Shown piece by piece: positions 53,443 through 63,912 of a DNA stretch of 64,000 nucleotides. A program made the translations under genes and the position numbers. The notes under the pieces were generated by a model. It did not search any database and was not told the origin of the DNA. It saw only the letters and a program-made list of their open reading frames with translations. Source of the DNA: Meandrina meandrites (Eukaryota > Cnidaria > Anthozoa > Scleractinia > Meandrinidae). How positions within the stretch are numbered: position 1 is the stretch's first letter; every line of letters begins with the position of its first letter. Location of the stretch: the NCBI GenBank assembly GCA_963693305.1, contig OY855914.1, positions 8,510,001 through 8,574,000 on the forward strand, in the 5' to 3' direction.

Positions 53443-53699
53443 CATTTGTGGGTTCTTCCTGAGATACTGGACTATGGATTGTCTCAACTCTTTGTGTGAG
53501 ATTTTGATTCGTTTCACAAGGTCCAGTTGTTCTGATAATGCATAGAACATGCAATTGCCTGAACCTTGGTTCTCTGAAATCAACAAGCCCTTCTCTGATG
53601 CAATCCTCTTCAACTCCACTGATGGGTCAGTCTTACTGTTGAGCTTGCTTGCATTGTGTTGCATTTGCTGAAGTGTCTGGAACATTTGCTCAGGAAGAT
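53443..53699 (-). CDS. Gene B exon: OTU domain, N-terminal half
   Basis: A 257-nt exon with acceptor TTTTAG| and donor |GTAAGT, phases 1 and 0. It reads DLPEQMFQTLQQMQHN, a helix, then LLISENQGSGNCMFYALSEQ with the nucleophile Cys, and HKELRQSIVQYLRKNPQM. The C-x-F-Y-A-L signature is typical of OTU deubiquitinases. The position three residues before the Cys, usually Asp, is Ser here. This module takes the slot that Death occupies in gene A, behind the same linker exon and the same intron phase. Confidence 0.85.
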
Positions 53700-54337
53700 C
53701 TAAAAGAAGTTTACAAACTGTTAATCTCTGGTATTTTCTGGGGAGAGGAGATGGAGTGGTAAGGAATTAAGACACATAGGAAAAAGAGACGAAAACTCTT
53801 ATAAGCCATCCAATTAGCTGCAGAACTAATGCGAAATTTCCATATCCAGACAAGCTCATGCATAAAGGGTCTAAAGGAAATATAACAGCAATGGGGGTGG
53901 GGGAACGGGGATGTAAACAGCCACCACTACAAAATATTACAAAATTTTTCTAAATGTCCCCTGGTTCCATCCTCAGAGACCTAGGGGCAGTTAGTTGGGG
54001 TAAAACGAAGAAAACCGGACAGAAATCTCCTGATACCCACCACCTTAGGAATCCCGCTTCCCAATCTCTTTTCTTCTGCCACCTGAGATTAACTTTGCCA
54101 AACAATATTTAGCGACATATTACATGTAATAAAGAAGTTCTGGCCCAAGCAATATTCATACAAATCAACAAAGCAAACAATCATCTCAGGATAATGTTCT
54201 ATTTAGTGTGTCACTATCAACCTGATATTTGTACTTGATTCCACTGTCAAAGCAATCTTAATTTCTTTAAATCAAGACTTGTAATGTATTTTCTGGAGAA
54301 GCACTGCTATGTAAAATGTATTCATGCATATATTTAC
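53700..54337 (-). other. Gene B intron upstream of the OTU exon
   Basis: Non-coding. From about 54,165 it matches gene A intron 8; the lower part is B-specific. Confidence 0.6.
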
Positions 54338-54403
54338 CTGAGGGCAGGAGAGCCTCACTTCTCATCTGTTTGGTCACAGACCCTACAGAAGCTCTACACT
54401 GAT
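54338..54403 (-). CDS. Gene B linker exon (22 residues)
   Basis: A 66-nt exon, acceptor CTACAG| and donor |GTAAAT, phases 1-1. It reads (D)QCRASVGSVTKQMRSEALL, two residues different from gene A. Conservation of length, phase and sequence in both genes marks it as the anchor of the C-terminal module. Confidence 0.85.
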
Positions 54404-54918
54404 CTGTAGTGATGAAAAAAGGAATTAACAAGCTTTAATGGATTACAATCATTTTTACGAAATGGCATCAACAAGAGTAAGGGATATCATTCTATTTGTC
54501 TAAGCTTGAGCATTTAATACTGCAAATGTTAATATCAAACAATTATTACAAACTTGAAGTATTGTAGAATTCAACAAAAGCTAAAGTAATCCTTCTGGTC
54601 CTCTAGGGTAGCAGTTGTTATTCTTTTTTGGCCTGAAGGCATTTTTTCTTTGGCTTCCTTTATTGTTGTCTTGAGTGGTACCAAGCTAATCACGTGAGAC
54701 CTTGCCAGAGCCTCTGTCTGACCCCAATCTTAAAAGCACTTAGGTACAAAATAGTTATGGGATTCTTAATAAGTTATAATTTGAAAATAAGCATTCGGCA
54801 TACACACAGAGATTCAAAACTGGTGAATCACATACAGGACAGGGCGTGGTTATTATTGGAGCTTTACAGTAATATAATGTTTATATGACTTGTCTCATCC
54901 TCTCCCTTCTTCTTTGAA

Positions 54919-55569
54919 ATACAGTAGAACCCCTATTAAGCAGCCACCCTCTGGCAAATACCAACTGGCCGCTTAACAGAGGTTGGCCACTTAATAGGGG
55001 TTTGTCAGAAATTAGCATAATGCATTTCAAAAAGGTTGTGTTTCTTCAATACAAAATAGGGTGAAAAGGAATAACGGAATCACATAAAGACGACAATAAA
55101 CCTGAGGTTTGAATGATTTATCACGATCAGCCGTCACTTTCTTTCTTTGACTCCGGTCTGTCCGAGCATGTTGAATACAAAACTAAACAACGTATACTAC
55201 ATTCTTGTTGGTTGCTAAATAGGGGTGAAAACAATAGGAAAACTTTCATTGGGACGGCAAAAAGCTGGCTGCAGCTGCTTTAAAGAGGTGATCCACCATT
55301 TTCTTATGATTATGATTGTGTCTTTGACTATGACTATGTTGCTTTTCTTTATAGTGGAAATCCGAAAATCATAACAACATCATTAGAAACATAATGACGC
55401 AGCTGGGACATTGTGTTTTGGCCAATTAAATTCTAGGTCAAGTACTTTCAGGTCGGTTCATCAACACCAGAGACACGCATTGGAATACCGTTCTTTGAGT
55501 TTTTAGTGCGGCCGTTCCCACTAGAACATAAGAAGCTTATGTTTATGTTTAGGATAGGGGTTCGACTGT
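54919..55569. mobile_element. TA-CAGT MITE, longer orthologous copy
   Basis: Left end TACAGTAGAACCCCTATTAA, at the same intron place as 13735 in gene A; the right border joins the shared AAAGCCCATAG flank. At ~650 bp it keeps internal sequence deleted from the A copy. Part of the right half (from ~55300) may be another insertion. Confidence 0.65.
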
Positions 55570-55645
55570 CAAAGCCCATAGTCTTTTCCAGCAGGTTATG
55601 ACATTAATTAATTATAAAAATATAACAAACAAGTGAAAGCCTTAC

Positions 55646-56879
55646 CATGAACCAAATTCCACATCATTTTAACAAGGGATTCACATTGCTTCTCCCAGCT
55701 GTAGTTCTCTTCATAACATCTCCGCAGCCTTTGAATCTCTTGAAGTCGCTCTGCTCTGTCTCTCAGACGGACAGCTCTGATTGCTTTGGCCCACTCTTTA
55801 GGGTCAGCAGAATCCACCACAAGTGGTTTGCCTAAAGGTAAAATGCGCAGTGCATCTCCAAAACCCGAGTTACCACTCACAAGAATAGGAAGACCAGCAG
55901 ACAAGGCCTCCAGTGCAGTCAGTCCAAATCCCTCCGTCCTGGATGGCATGATGGCCACATCAGCCTCGCAAAACAACTCTTTCAATCTCTCTTTACTTTG
56001 CACAAACTTTCGAACAATCAACTGATCTTTAGAGATTCCACTCTTCAGCAAGTTGTCTGCAACCTCCTCCTGCTTCCCATCAGGTGCGCCGACAAAGATC
56101 AGACGATAAGATCTGTCTTTCAGTTCAACTATTGCTTTAGCAGCAATGTCATATCCTTTGAGGCTGAAGTCTTCAGGATCTCCACGGCCAAAGGTCAACA
56201 CCTTAAACTTGTCACTCTCATTTGTTGCTTGTTTTACATCTGAAAATTCACTGAATGTGCCTGGAGTCAACTGGATTATCTCTTGGTGTTTCTTGCAAGA
56301 GCGTAGGTAAGAAGAGTAGGCCTCCGTCAACTTTGGTCCAACTGCCACGACAAGATTTGCCATTTTACACAAGTCTACTTCAGTTCTATTCTTCTCTTCA
56401 CCTTTGGAAATGGCTTTGGGATAGTCTTTGTGCATTCCAAGTTCTTCAGGTGCAGTGTGCACTACTTGCACCCACTTACAACTGTGTGACTCTCTAATGA
56501 CTTGGGCTTGTTTACCAAGCTTCCCTCCATGACCCAGCACAATGTCAATGGCTAGGTCTCTTGGAGGAAAGCTTAACCAGTCGAGGGGGTCATTGTAGCC
56601 TGGACGTCTCTCTGCTTCTCTAATGGCAACATTGTGACTTCTAGCAGCTCTCTTCTCTTCTTCAGAACAGGCAAACTGTGGGACTAGGAGAGTGACTTCT
56701 ACTTGCTTATGTTTGGCCAATAATGTGGCAAGCTGTCTGTTTATGGTTGACAAGCCCCCCATAGATGAACTCCACTCACTGGCCAAGAGAGTTACTCTTA
56801 ACGCTGTGTCAGACCTTCCTGGTCCACCTTGTGCTGGTATGCCTTGAGATGTGCCAATAATTGTGGAAGGAGACAAGTC
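55646..56879 (-). CDS. Gene B exon: GT4-type glycosyltransferase domain
   Basis: 1,234 nt, identical in length and phase to the gene A exon. It keeps LLASEWSSSMGGLSTINRQL, TFGRGDPEDFSLKGYD, RLIFVGAPDGKQEEV and the EX7E block RTEGFGLTALEALSAG. Differences from A are scattered (for example KKHQEIIQL for EKHQEVIQL, and MWNLVH for MCNLVH at the end). Intact key motifs in both paralogues suggest the catalytic fold is kept under selection. Substrate unknown. Confidence 0.9.
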
Positions 56880-56926
56880 CTGCAAGAGAAGCATGACTAC
56901 AATTGATCAGTAGCACAATCACCATG

Positions 56927-58082
56927 TAATTTTGTGTAACATAGGGTGAAAATAGCAAAAACATGCTATCTTCACTGGAATTCAAAGGAAAGCTTTATTT
57001 TTCCTTACTAAGGTAATATTTTGTGTTTTTGAGATTTTTTACCTTATAAAGAGGCCAATAACAGCATTTTAAAAATTACCCATAATCCTCTCTGGGCAGC
57101 TATTTTCTCTGAAATAGCATTTTAACCGCAAAACGAAATTAAATAATGGCTATATTTTGTTTGCTTGGACAGTTACATGGTTTTCTGAAATTCCATTAAT
57201 GTAGGAACCTAACATAAGGATGAAAAGTATAAGGATAAAGTACCCATAATCCCTTTAGAACATACATTTCCGCTTAAAATTTCAACCACGCATACAAAAA
57301 CTGGTTAAACCATCGGTTATTTTGGACAATGATAGTGACACGGAAATCTGGAACACAATTTATGTCTAAATCCGAATAGGGTCCCAAAACATGGTTGATT
57401 TTGTCTTATCCAGCAAAGGTCGTTCAAGGTCACGTTCCCTTTCAAGCTTACACAATACCTTCAGAGGGCTACTTTTGACGAAAAAAAAATTTTTGGACGA
57501 AAATAATAGTTTGCTATAAATCTAACATTTCCCCTAAAAAAAAAACAAATAAAATCTTACAATGCGCACAAGAATAAACTGTTGGGGGTCACAATCCTCA
57601 TAGCGCGTTGATTCCCCGGCGATGTTTTTGCGCCAAACGGCCTCATCCGTGAGCGCTTTTTACGAGGACCTCATTAGCATATTTTGTTTTCATGTGATAT
57701 TGCTCTTCGTTTTATCGCTCTTCGTTTGTTATTGGAGAAAACTTCTTGGACAGCGAAAACCAAAACATCGAAGCCAGGACCTAAGAAGAAGACAAAAGCA
57801 GAATTTGCCGAAAGCAAGAAGAAAAACTTGGCCGCCAGTGACGAGTGATCCCGATTAAATATACTCGATTAATTCGGCGGAATGACACTCGATCGTTTTC
57901 TGTTTAGCGGCCTCTTTCTTCTCAATAATGGCTTTGCCAAACAGCGGATACTTTTTAATCAAATTCTACAGTTCTTTACCTTTCTATTGATATATAGTTC
58001 ATGGTAGTTTACTTTAAAACGCGCGTACAAATTTTTTTCCGAAGGACACCTTCGAAGGTATTGTGTAACCTTAAACAATTCT
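56927..58082. other. 3' non-coding part of the 5.05-kb element
   Basis: AT-rich. A 78-aa plus-strand frame (57622-57858) with a hydrophobic segment and a basic tail is not convincing. Nothing else recognised. Confidence 0.45.
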
Positions 58083-60965
58083 CTAAAGTGAAGCCATGAT
58101 TTCCTCATTTTGTTCAATTGAAATTTTAAACACTGGGCGTCTTCCTTTCGTTTTCGCAAGTTCTCCGCAAATGTGCCTTACAGTTGCTGCATGGACAGCA
58201 GCCAACCGTTTGTCGTCTAGTTTGTATGACATGTCAATCAAGTTCTCTCTGATAAGGAAGTGTCCTTTGAGGATGTGAAATCCTGGGCCAAAGGTCAGAC
58301 CATAGTCATCAGTGAAAGGTGCCGTCAGTTCCTCTACACCATCGCTAGTAATTTTTAAAAGATAGTAGTCATAAGAAGGGTCATCCTCAGCTGCAACTGC
58401 CACGATGCTATCCTTCCCTGCCAAATCTGCCAGTCTGATTGAAGTGTCGCATGGTAGAATGCTTGCCTCCTCACTGGCTTGTCTTGTAACAGCAGTTGAT
58501 GGTTCTCTTGCAATTTCCACTCGCTGCCACTCATCTACCCACTCACCCATGTTACAGCTCGCAGGATCCCCTGAAAGGCAATCATAGCAGTAACACGACC
58601 GTCGCCGAACTAAAACATTGCCTTGCACTGACGTTGTCATTATGCTGTGCCACTTTCTGATCCCTTTAACTTCCAGAAACTTTCTTCCTGGCCTGTTTCT
58701 TGCCACTGCATCTTCTCCTGTGGAGGGAGCAAAGAAGAAAAGCCGCCGCTTCAGGTCGACAGACTTGGCTCTTGAAGAAAATGTAGATGCTGCTGGTGTA
58801 GTGAAAGACTGTGATAAATATTCATGCATCTCTTTTGCGTTCCTGATGGTTGCTGTTCGACGGATTACTGCCTGTGTTACCTTCTGCTTGATGTGGGCCC
58901 CTGCGGCATCCTGCTCTCCCTTAGCATGGGATGTTTCGAAATAGTTTCGTTGGATTAGGTATCCGAAATCAGCGAGACAGCAGGACAGATCTCCAGCACA
59001 ATGTCTGGACTTATACTGAGCGGAACATCCGTCAGTAAATTCATGAATCATGGCAGTTGGATAAGAAACTTCATTCCGCAAGTAGTTGTTGATAATCTGC
59101 TGTACGTTATGCACTGAGTCGTGATCTTGTATTGCATCTTCTGAGATGACAAAGATGTGTTCTTTTAAGATACAAGGCTCGTCGTCTGTGCTTTGTACCC
59201 CATCAAAATCTTCTTGTGCGTGCCGATATAAAATTGTGACGTGCAAAGACACCTTCATAACGTCAAAGTACTCAGACTGGACTTCATCTTGCTGCCTACA
59301 ACTATACCCTTCGGAATAATCATGCACACAAACTACATGGTTTACTGGCAGGTGCTCGAGTAGTTTGTCAAGCTGGTCTCGCTGCCACTTGGCCATGAAC
59401 GAGTGTAGTGGATAGTCCTCCAAGAGCTTCCTGAAATATTCAAAAAGTTCTTTTGGCGCGGTTTCCTTGCGGACAAGTGTTATTTTCTTCTTTTCCTGTC
59501 CATTTGGAAGAAACTTTCCGGTCCCGACGTATTCATAACGGCTCCATTGAACTTGCAGACCTTCATTAGACTCTTCCTCAGGCAAAAGCTTAAACTTGTT
59601 TACCCCACAATTCGAACACTTTCTCTCAAGGCACTTCATGCTGTGGTAAAGGCTTCCCTCTGGCTTTTCACAAAGAGTTAGCTCAGCGACTTCAATAAGG
59701 CTTTTAGGTACTTGGGGTGTTTCATTTACTTCATCCCCTTTTTCTTTGAGAGCTGCTTTGCGGAACTTCATGCAATCTTTGAACACTATTTGCGCTTCTA
59801 CGTGCTTTCGGCACAAGCATGATTTTCGATCTCGCTCTCTGGCGGGTTTGACAAAGTACGGCTTCAGGGACTCGAATTTTCTCTGTTTTATCTTGATCTC
59901 TGGGTGAAGCCCTTGAAATTCAATGAAAGCTTCAGTCTGTGACTTTTCAAGGATGTGTCTTGCGTGTTGTACGTACTGCTTCTTTCCCGTTCTGCTCCGA
60001 ATAACATCTTTCTTATCCCCTGTAGGTCGACTCGCCTGGTGTGTCCAGTAGTTATAAACTAGCTCCTTCACGTCTTCTCCGATGGCATCTGCTCTTACTT
60101 TCCGTTTCGTAGCCAGCCAACTTGCCTCTTCTCCTTTCAAAATTTTCATTCTTCTATTTATTCCTTGAGCTATACTTCTTTCATCTAACGAAATAATTTT
60201 GGACAAGGACTTTTGGGATCGGCTCTTTCGTATATTCTCCCCAAATGCAAGGGATTTGAAGGAGGAGTAGGCTGCTCTCTTTTCAGTTGAACTGTGTTTC
60301 TTTACTTCATTCATCCCTTCAGCAATATCGGCTGCCAGTGCTCGCAGTGTCGTTAACTCTCTTTGTTCTTCTGGTGTGTGGATAATCCTTTTCAACTGCA
60401 AAATCTCCTTTGTTCTCGGACTTTGTGCTATTCTCTCTACAACTTCTGCTTTCTTTTCTGGAGTTTCTGGAAGGACGTTAGAAACCTTCTGAAATGCTCT
60501 TGCTTTTGCCATTCTGTTGGGGAAAGCGGCTGAAGATGGTGAGCTGTAAATTAGTGTTGCACTAGGGGCTTGTGAAGATTCAGCTTCACTGGCTTTTTTC
60601 TTAAGCCTTAGCTTCCTCACCCTCTCGCGTGTCTGAGCTCTGATTTTTTCCTTTCTTTCACTTTCTGCCTGAATCCTCTCTGCTCTTTTTTCACGCTGCT
60701 TGGTTGCCTTGTGAACTGCCTTAACAGAATGCCTTGTTAACACTGACCTCACACTCCTTTCACCTTTGTTTTTCTGTCGGCGTTCTCGGGCACTTGAAGC
60801 TCTTTTTTTACGATTTTTTTCGTCATATTTTTTATTTTTTTCTTTATTTTTTTCTTCTTTTTTCCTTCGCCACTGCTCAATCCTAGAAAGACTAGAAATT
60901 CCTCCTTTTTCATTCATTTCGACCCCGATTTTGACCGTTAAACTGTCCTGTAAGTTACAGAACAA
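58083..60965 (-). CDS. Candidate transposase with RNase-H-like DDE/D core, family unknown
   Basis: 960 residues with no stop. Residues ~25-135 are extremely Lys/Arg/Glu-rich (coiled coil, DNA or RNA contact). Two cysteine groups follow: CLCRKHVEAQIVFKDC (~395) and CLERKCSNCGVNKF (~460). A likely catalytic core spans ~555-720: VVCVHDYSEGYS (first Asp), AMIHEFTDGCSAQYKSRHC (second Asp), and FETSHAKGEQDAAGAHIKQK (third acidic residue). A C-terminal part with CYCYDCLSGDPASCNMGEW could bind zinc. Similar 'TDG.AxQYK...SHxKGxxD' proteins exist uncharacterised in cnidarians and fish, from memory. Transposase role is inferred from the motif order and the flanking TIRs. Confidence 0.7.
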   Translation of the reverse strand: MFCNLQDSLTVKIGVEMNEKGGISSLSRIEQWRRKKEEKNKEKNKKYDEKNRKKRASSARERRQKNKGERSVRSVLTRHSVKAVHKATKQREKRAERIQAESERKEKIRAQTRERVRKLRLKKKASEAESSQAPSATLIYSSPSSAAFPNRMAKARAFQKVSNVLPETPEKKAEVVERIAQSPRTKEILQLKRIIHTPEEQRELTTLRALAADIAEGMNEVKKHSSTEKRAAYSSFKSLAFGENIRKSRSQKSLSKIISLDERSIAQGINRRMKILKGEEASWLATKRKVRADAIGEDVKELVYNYWTHQASRPTGDKKDVIRSRTGKKQYVQHARHILEKSQTEAFIEFQGLHPEIKIKQRKFESLKPYFVKPARERDRKSCLCRKHVEAQIVFKDCMKFRKAALKEKGDEVNETPQVPKSLIEVAELTLCEKPEGSLYHSMKCLERKCSNCGVNKFKLLPEEESNEGLQVQWSRYEYVGTGKFLPNGQEKKKITLVRKETAPKELFEYFRKLLEDYPLHSFMAKWQRDQLDKLLEHLPVNHVVCVHDYSEGYSCRQQDEVQSEYFDVMKVSLHVTILYRHAQEDFDGVQSTDDEPCILKEHIFVISEDAIQDHDSVHNVQQIINNYLRNEVSYPTAMIHEFTDGCSAQYKSRHCAGDLSCCLADFGYLIQRNYFETSHAKGEQDAAGAHIKQKVTQAVIRRTATIRNAKEMHEYLSQSFTTPAASTFSSRAKSVDLKRRLFFFAPSTGEDAVARNRPGRKFLEVKGIRKWHSIMTTSVQGNVLVRRRSCYCYDCLSGDPASCNMGEWVDEWQRVEIAREPSTAVTRQASEEASILPCDTSIRLADLAGKDSIVAVAAEDDPSYDYYLLKITSDGVEELTAPFTDDYGLTFGPGFHILKGHFLIRENLIDMSYKLDDKRLAAVHAATVRHICGELAKTKGRRPVFKISIEQNEEIMASL

Positions 60966-61924
60966 AAACGCCCCTGCAAAACAGACATGACCACCCCCAA
61001 CACCAACAAGAAGGGTAGGTTACTCAGCAGTAAAATCACTGAATCGAAGAAATGATCGAAGGAAGCAAATTTTCACAATTTTGTGGAAGGAAAAGTGGCT
61101 TTTCCTCGGCGCGTGTAATCGAACCAAATACATCCATGCTTACTTTCATTAGAAAACATGGCGAAGAATCGTACCGACACACAAGAAGTCGAATATTTCA
61201 GCCGTTCGGCCGTTTCAGCGAGTCAAAGTTTGGGGAACGACTGACAAAGATATGAGCATTTCAGTGTTGTCGAAGTCATTAGGAGTATTTGATTTGTTTG
61301 AATACCAAGGTGAGGAGAAATGTCCAACCTTTGATAATTTACACAGCATTAACGGATGACACAACAGCGTACCGACTCGATTATTGCCCTGGCAGTCCTT
61401 TGTTTCGTAATATTTTAAGTTGAATTTTTCCTGAAGTTAAGAGTATGTTTTGAGCATTTCGATGAGACATTTTCAGTTGCTTGATCGTTGGCTTAACTGA
61501 GTCCAGGAACATTCTGATCGCCAGCTCTAGTTCATTAACTTTTAGCGTTACATCCATTATGGTAAAGAGGTTGTATTGATCTTTGGTATGTTCAAATAAA
61601 AATGTTCTAATGTTTGCTGTTGTCATGTAGTCCTAGTTGTGTTGTGTTAATAATTTGAGCTATTTTTTCACAAACATGTTTTAGCTTTGAAAAGTATTAG
61701 TTTTTCGCATTTCCACGTGCGCATTTTGGTTACGCGTTACATGCACAATTTGCCTATTTTTTATACTTTTCCATCCAAAATTTTTGAATGTCAATAATAT
61801 TTCAATCTCTTAATGCCAGCTATAAAATCTTCAAGGGTAATTCTAACTGTATGCCAGGTTTTGTTTTTATTGACTAAAAGCCCGCTTGTAAACCGGAACA
61901 TAATTACCCTCAATATTCAAATAT
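60966..61924. other. 5' non-coding part of the 5.05-kb element
   Basis: The leader and promoter of the minus-strand transposase should be here. No motif is certain; small frames on both strands (61052-61255, 61381-61626) lack recognisable domains. Confidence 0.45.
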
Positions 61925-61955
61925 CATGGTGACTGTGCTACAAGTCAATTATTAA

Positions 61956-62791
61956 GGTGGCTTACTACAGTATTTAAGAGACTCAAGAGCGCGCGCTACG
62001 ATTTTCTGCCTGTCGTCAATATTGCTCGCGCGGATAAAAATTGCGCGAGCAACTCTAAAACAGCACAAACAAGTTTCAGCACTTAAATCGCGTTAAACCA
62101 AATTGAAATTTCCAAATACTTTCAGAAATGTTTTATTACCTAGGACTGAAAAGAGTTAAGAGCAGGAAGGTTGATAAATAGCCCGGTAGAGGAGTTCTAA
62201 TTTTGTCTTTCTTTATCGCACGCGATGCATTGCGTCACACGAGCGCGTGCTAAATGAAAAGGCATACGCAATTCGGATCCTGTCGGAGGTTGTGCAAACT
62301 TTTTTTTTGACATCAAATTACTCAAAAACCTACCGTACGACCCATAATGAAATTTTCACAAATTATTCATAGGGTTGAAACACGTCCGCGGCCAAAATTT
62401 AAGAAAAATCTGTAAGACCGATTTCGAGCTATTTTTAAAATAGCGAAAATACGACATTTTCCTATTTTGCGAAAAATCCATCTTACAGATTTTTGTTTAT
62501 TTTTGCATGAGTGTTCAATCAAAGGTAATTTTTAATTTATGAAATTTTGAGGTAGGGTCATACGGGTAGATTTTGAGTAAAACGCTATGGAAACTGCTAG
62601 TGCCCAGTCCCCTCTTAAGCACTCGGTTGCCTATTTTGGCTATCTTTAGCACCTATATGGTTGGAATGTCGCATATGATGGTTGTATACTGTAACAAACA
62701 GTAATTAGAGACAGGGAAAAACATTTTTGAGCATTTAACAAAAAAGTTCAAAGTTGGGCAATTTTATCCCTCAAAACTGTAGTAAGCCACC
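61956..62791. mobile_element. 836-bp TTAA-flanked MITE
   Basis: TTAA stands at both borders (61952-61955, 62792-62795). Inverted ends are GGTGGCTTACTACAGT and ACTGTAGTAAGCCACC (16 bp, perfect in 15-16). TTAA duplication is used by Kolobok and piggyBac elements. No ORF. It sits 1-2 bp from the right end of the 5.05-kb element. Confidence 0.8.
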
Positions 62792-62795
62792 TTAA

Positions 62796-63111
62796 GCTTA
62801 CTTTAAAATTTAAAGATGCCATAGGTCCCTATATGGACAAATCATGCAACTATTATCCTGTAGCTTCTAATATAAAATGGTTATTTACACATCTCTTGAT
62901 AAATTATTTTATGGCAAAAGTTAAACAAGGGAATCAAACTAGCCAAGATTCTAAACTTTCACTGCAAGATTAATAATTTAACCTGCAAGGCAGTTAGCAT
63001 GCTAGGTCACATGCACCTGTAAGTAATCTTACTAATAATAGGGTAACAGGGATGGTCACTTCTTGTAAATTAGATTTTGCTCAATTCATTATTATTATTC
63101 AAATCATGTAC
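62796..63111 (-). other. Gene B intron remnant homologous to gene A intron 6
   Basis: Matches 15335-15621 through TGCCATAGGTCCC-like sequence and TTAGCATGCTAGGTCAC. Non-coding. Confidence 0.75.
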
Positions 63112-63912
63112 CTCATTAGTTCTCTTCAAGAACCATTTCTCCAGTCCATGGACAGTGTGTACTTTATCACAGACCTTCCTCATACAGATCAGGGGTTGAT
63201 CTTGTTTTAATTCAAGAAGGTGGAAGCACTCCTCATCAACACATGACACTTTACCATGGTTAGAACACACTTGACCACCCTGGTCTGTCCTTTGATGACA
63301 GTACGGGCATACTACACACCACTCATACTGCAGTCCAGTCAGGTAGAGCAGCTCTTGTGACATAGTTTGCAAAGTTCTTTCCACAAACCCACGCACAAGT
63401 GTAGCTAGTTCTTCTGACTTCTCACCTGAAACCTGATGGCTTTGTGTTCTTTGCCTAAGGAGGATCTTGACAAAACTTGTCTTGCAAATGAGAATGAAAT
63501 CATGAATTTGTTTCCCGATAACAAACCATGCTCCATTTTGGTACAGCTTGGGTTGCCGCATGGGCCAAGTCTTACAACACCAACGAATGGATCGCGACAC
63601 AAGCTGTGAGAACAGACCATGAGGGACAAAGCCATGCACAAAGTGAAGATACAAAGGACAAGGATCAGTGTGCGATGGTTCCATTTTACAAAGCTCTTCA
63701 GGTGATGACTTGAGTTGAGCTGGCACAAAGTACTTTTCTTCAGTTGGGGAGGCTGAGTATTTGGCAATCAAACCAAACTGCTGCATCATGTCCAAGATGT
63801 CATCTTTGATAACGCCTTGTTGAATGAACTTGGAAAAGACATGATCAACATGTTCCATGCTGAGGGTGCCATCTCTCTCTAGTTCCTGCCAGTACTTGGA
63901 ATGTACAGGATC
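63112..63912 (-). CDS. Gene B exon: second half of COR and downstream region
   Basis: 801 nt, phase 0-0, acceptor TTTTCAG|, donor |GTACAT. It starts DPVHSKYWQELERDGTLSME and shows the same COR helices, YFVPAQL strand and cysteine-rich end (CVVCPYCHQRTDQGGQVCSN) as gene A. The preceding exons are outside the window. About 95 percent of residues look the same as in gene A by eye. Confidence 0.85.

Larger units (their letters stand above)
56901..61950. mobile_element. 5.05-kb DNA transposon with 26-bp imperfect TIRs
   Basis: Left end AATTGATCAGTAGCACAATC (56901-56926) and right end its complement (61925-61950), 22 of 26 bases matching, with the shared core GTAGCACARTCACCATG. The outermost AATT may instead be a palindromic 4-bp target duplication. 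The gene A intron without this insert (15289-15621) is the empty site. One 960-aa minus-strand ORF is the candidate transposase. Superfamily unassigned. Confidence 0.75.
52549..63912 (-). other. Gene B locus (3' part): COR-GT4-OTU paralogue
   Basis: Minus-strand exons 63112-63912, 55646-56879, 54338-54403, 53443-53699 and 52549-52938 are in phase throughout (0,1,1,0). The upstream LRR and Roc exons would lie beyond 64,000. Protein identity to gene A is very high through COR, GT4 and linker, then switches to an OTU domain. The same order and orientation as gene A indicate tandem duplication. Confidence 0.8.

Noticed and set aside
53258..53554. Alternative minus frame overlapping the OTU exon
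   Set aside because: It is out of frame with the OTU motifs and crosses a MITE; the 53443-53699 exon has the splice sites and the Cys signature.
57622..57858. 78-aa frame with a hydrophobic segment and basic tail
   Set aside because: No start context, splice or homology support; the length is expected by chance.
58096..60990. Plus-strand frames within the 5-kb element
   Set aside because: Antisense to the 960-aa ORF and without domain content.
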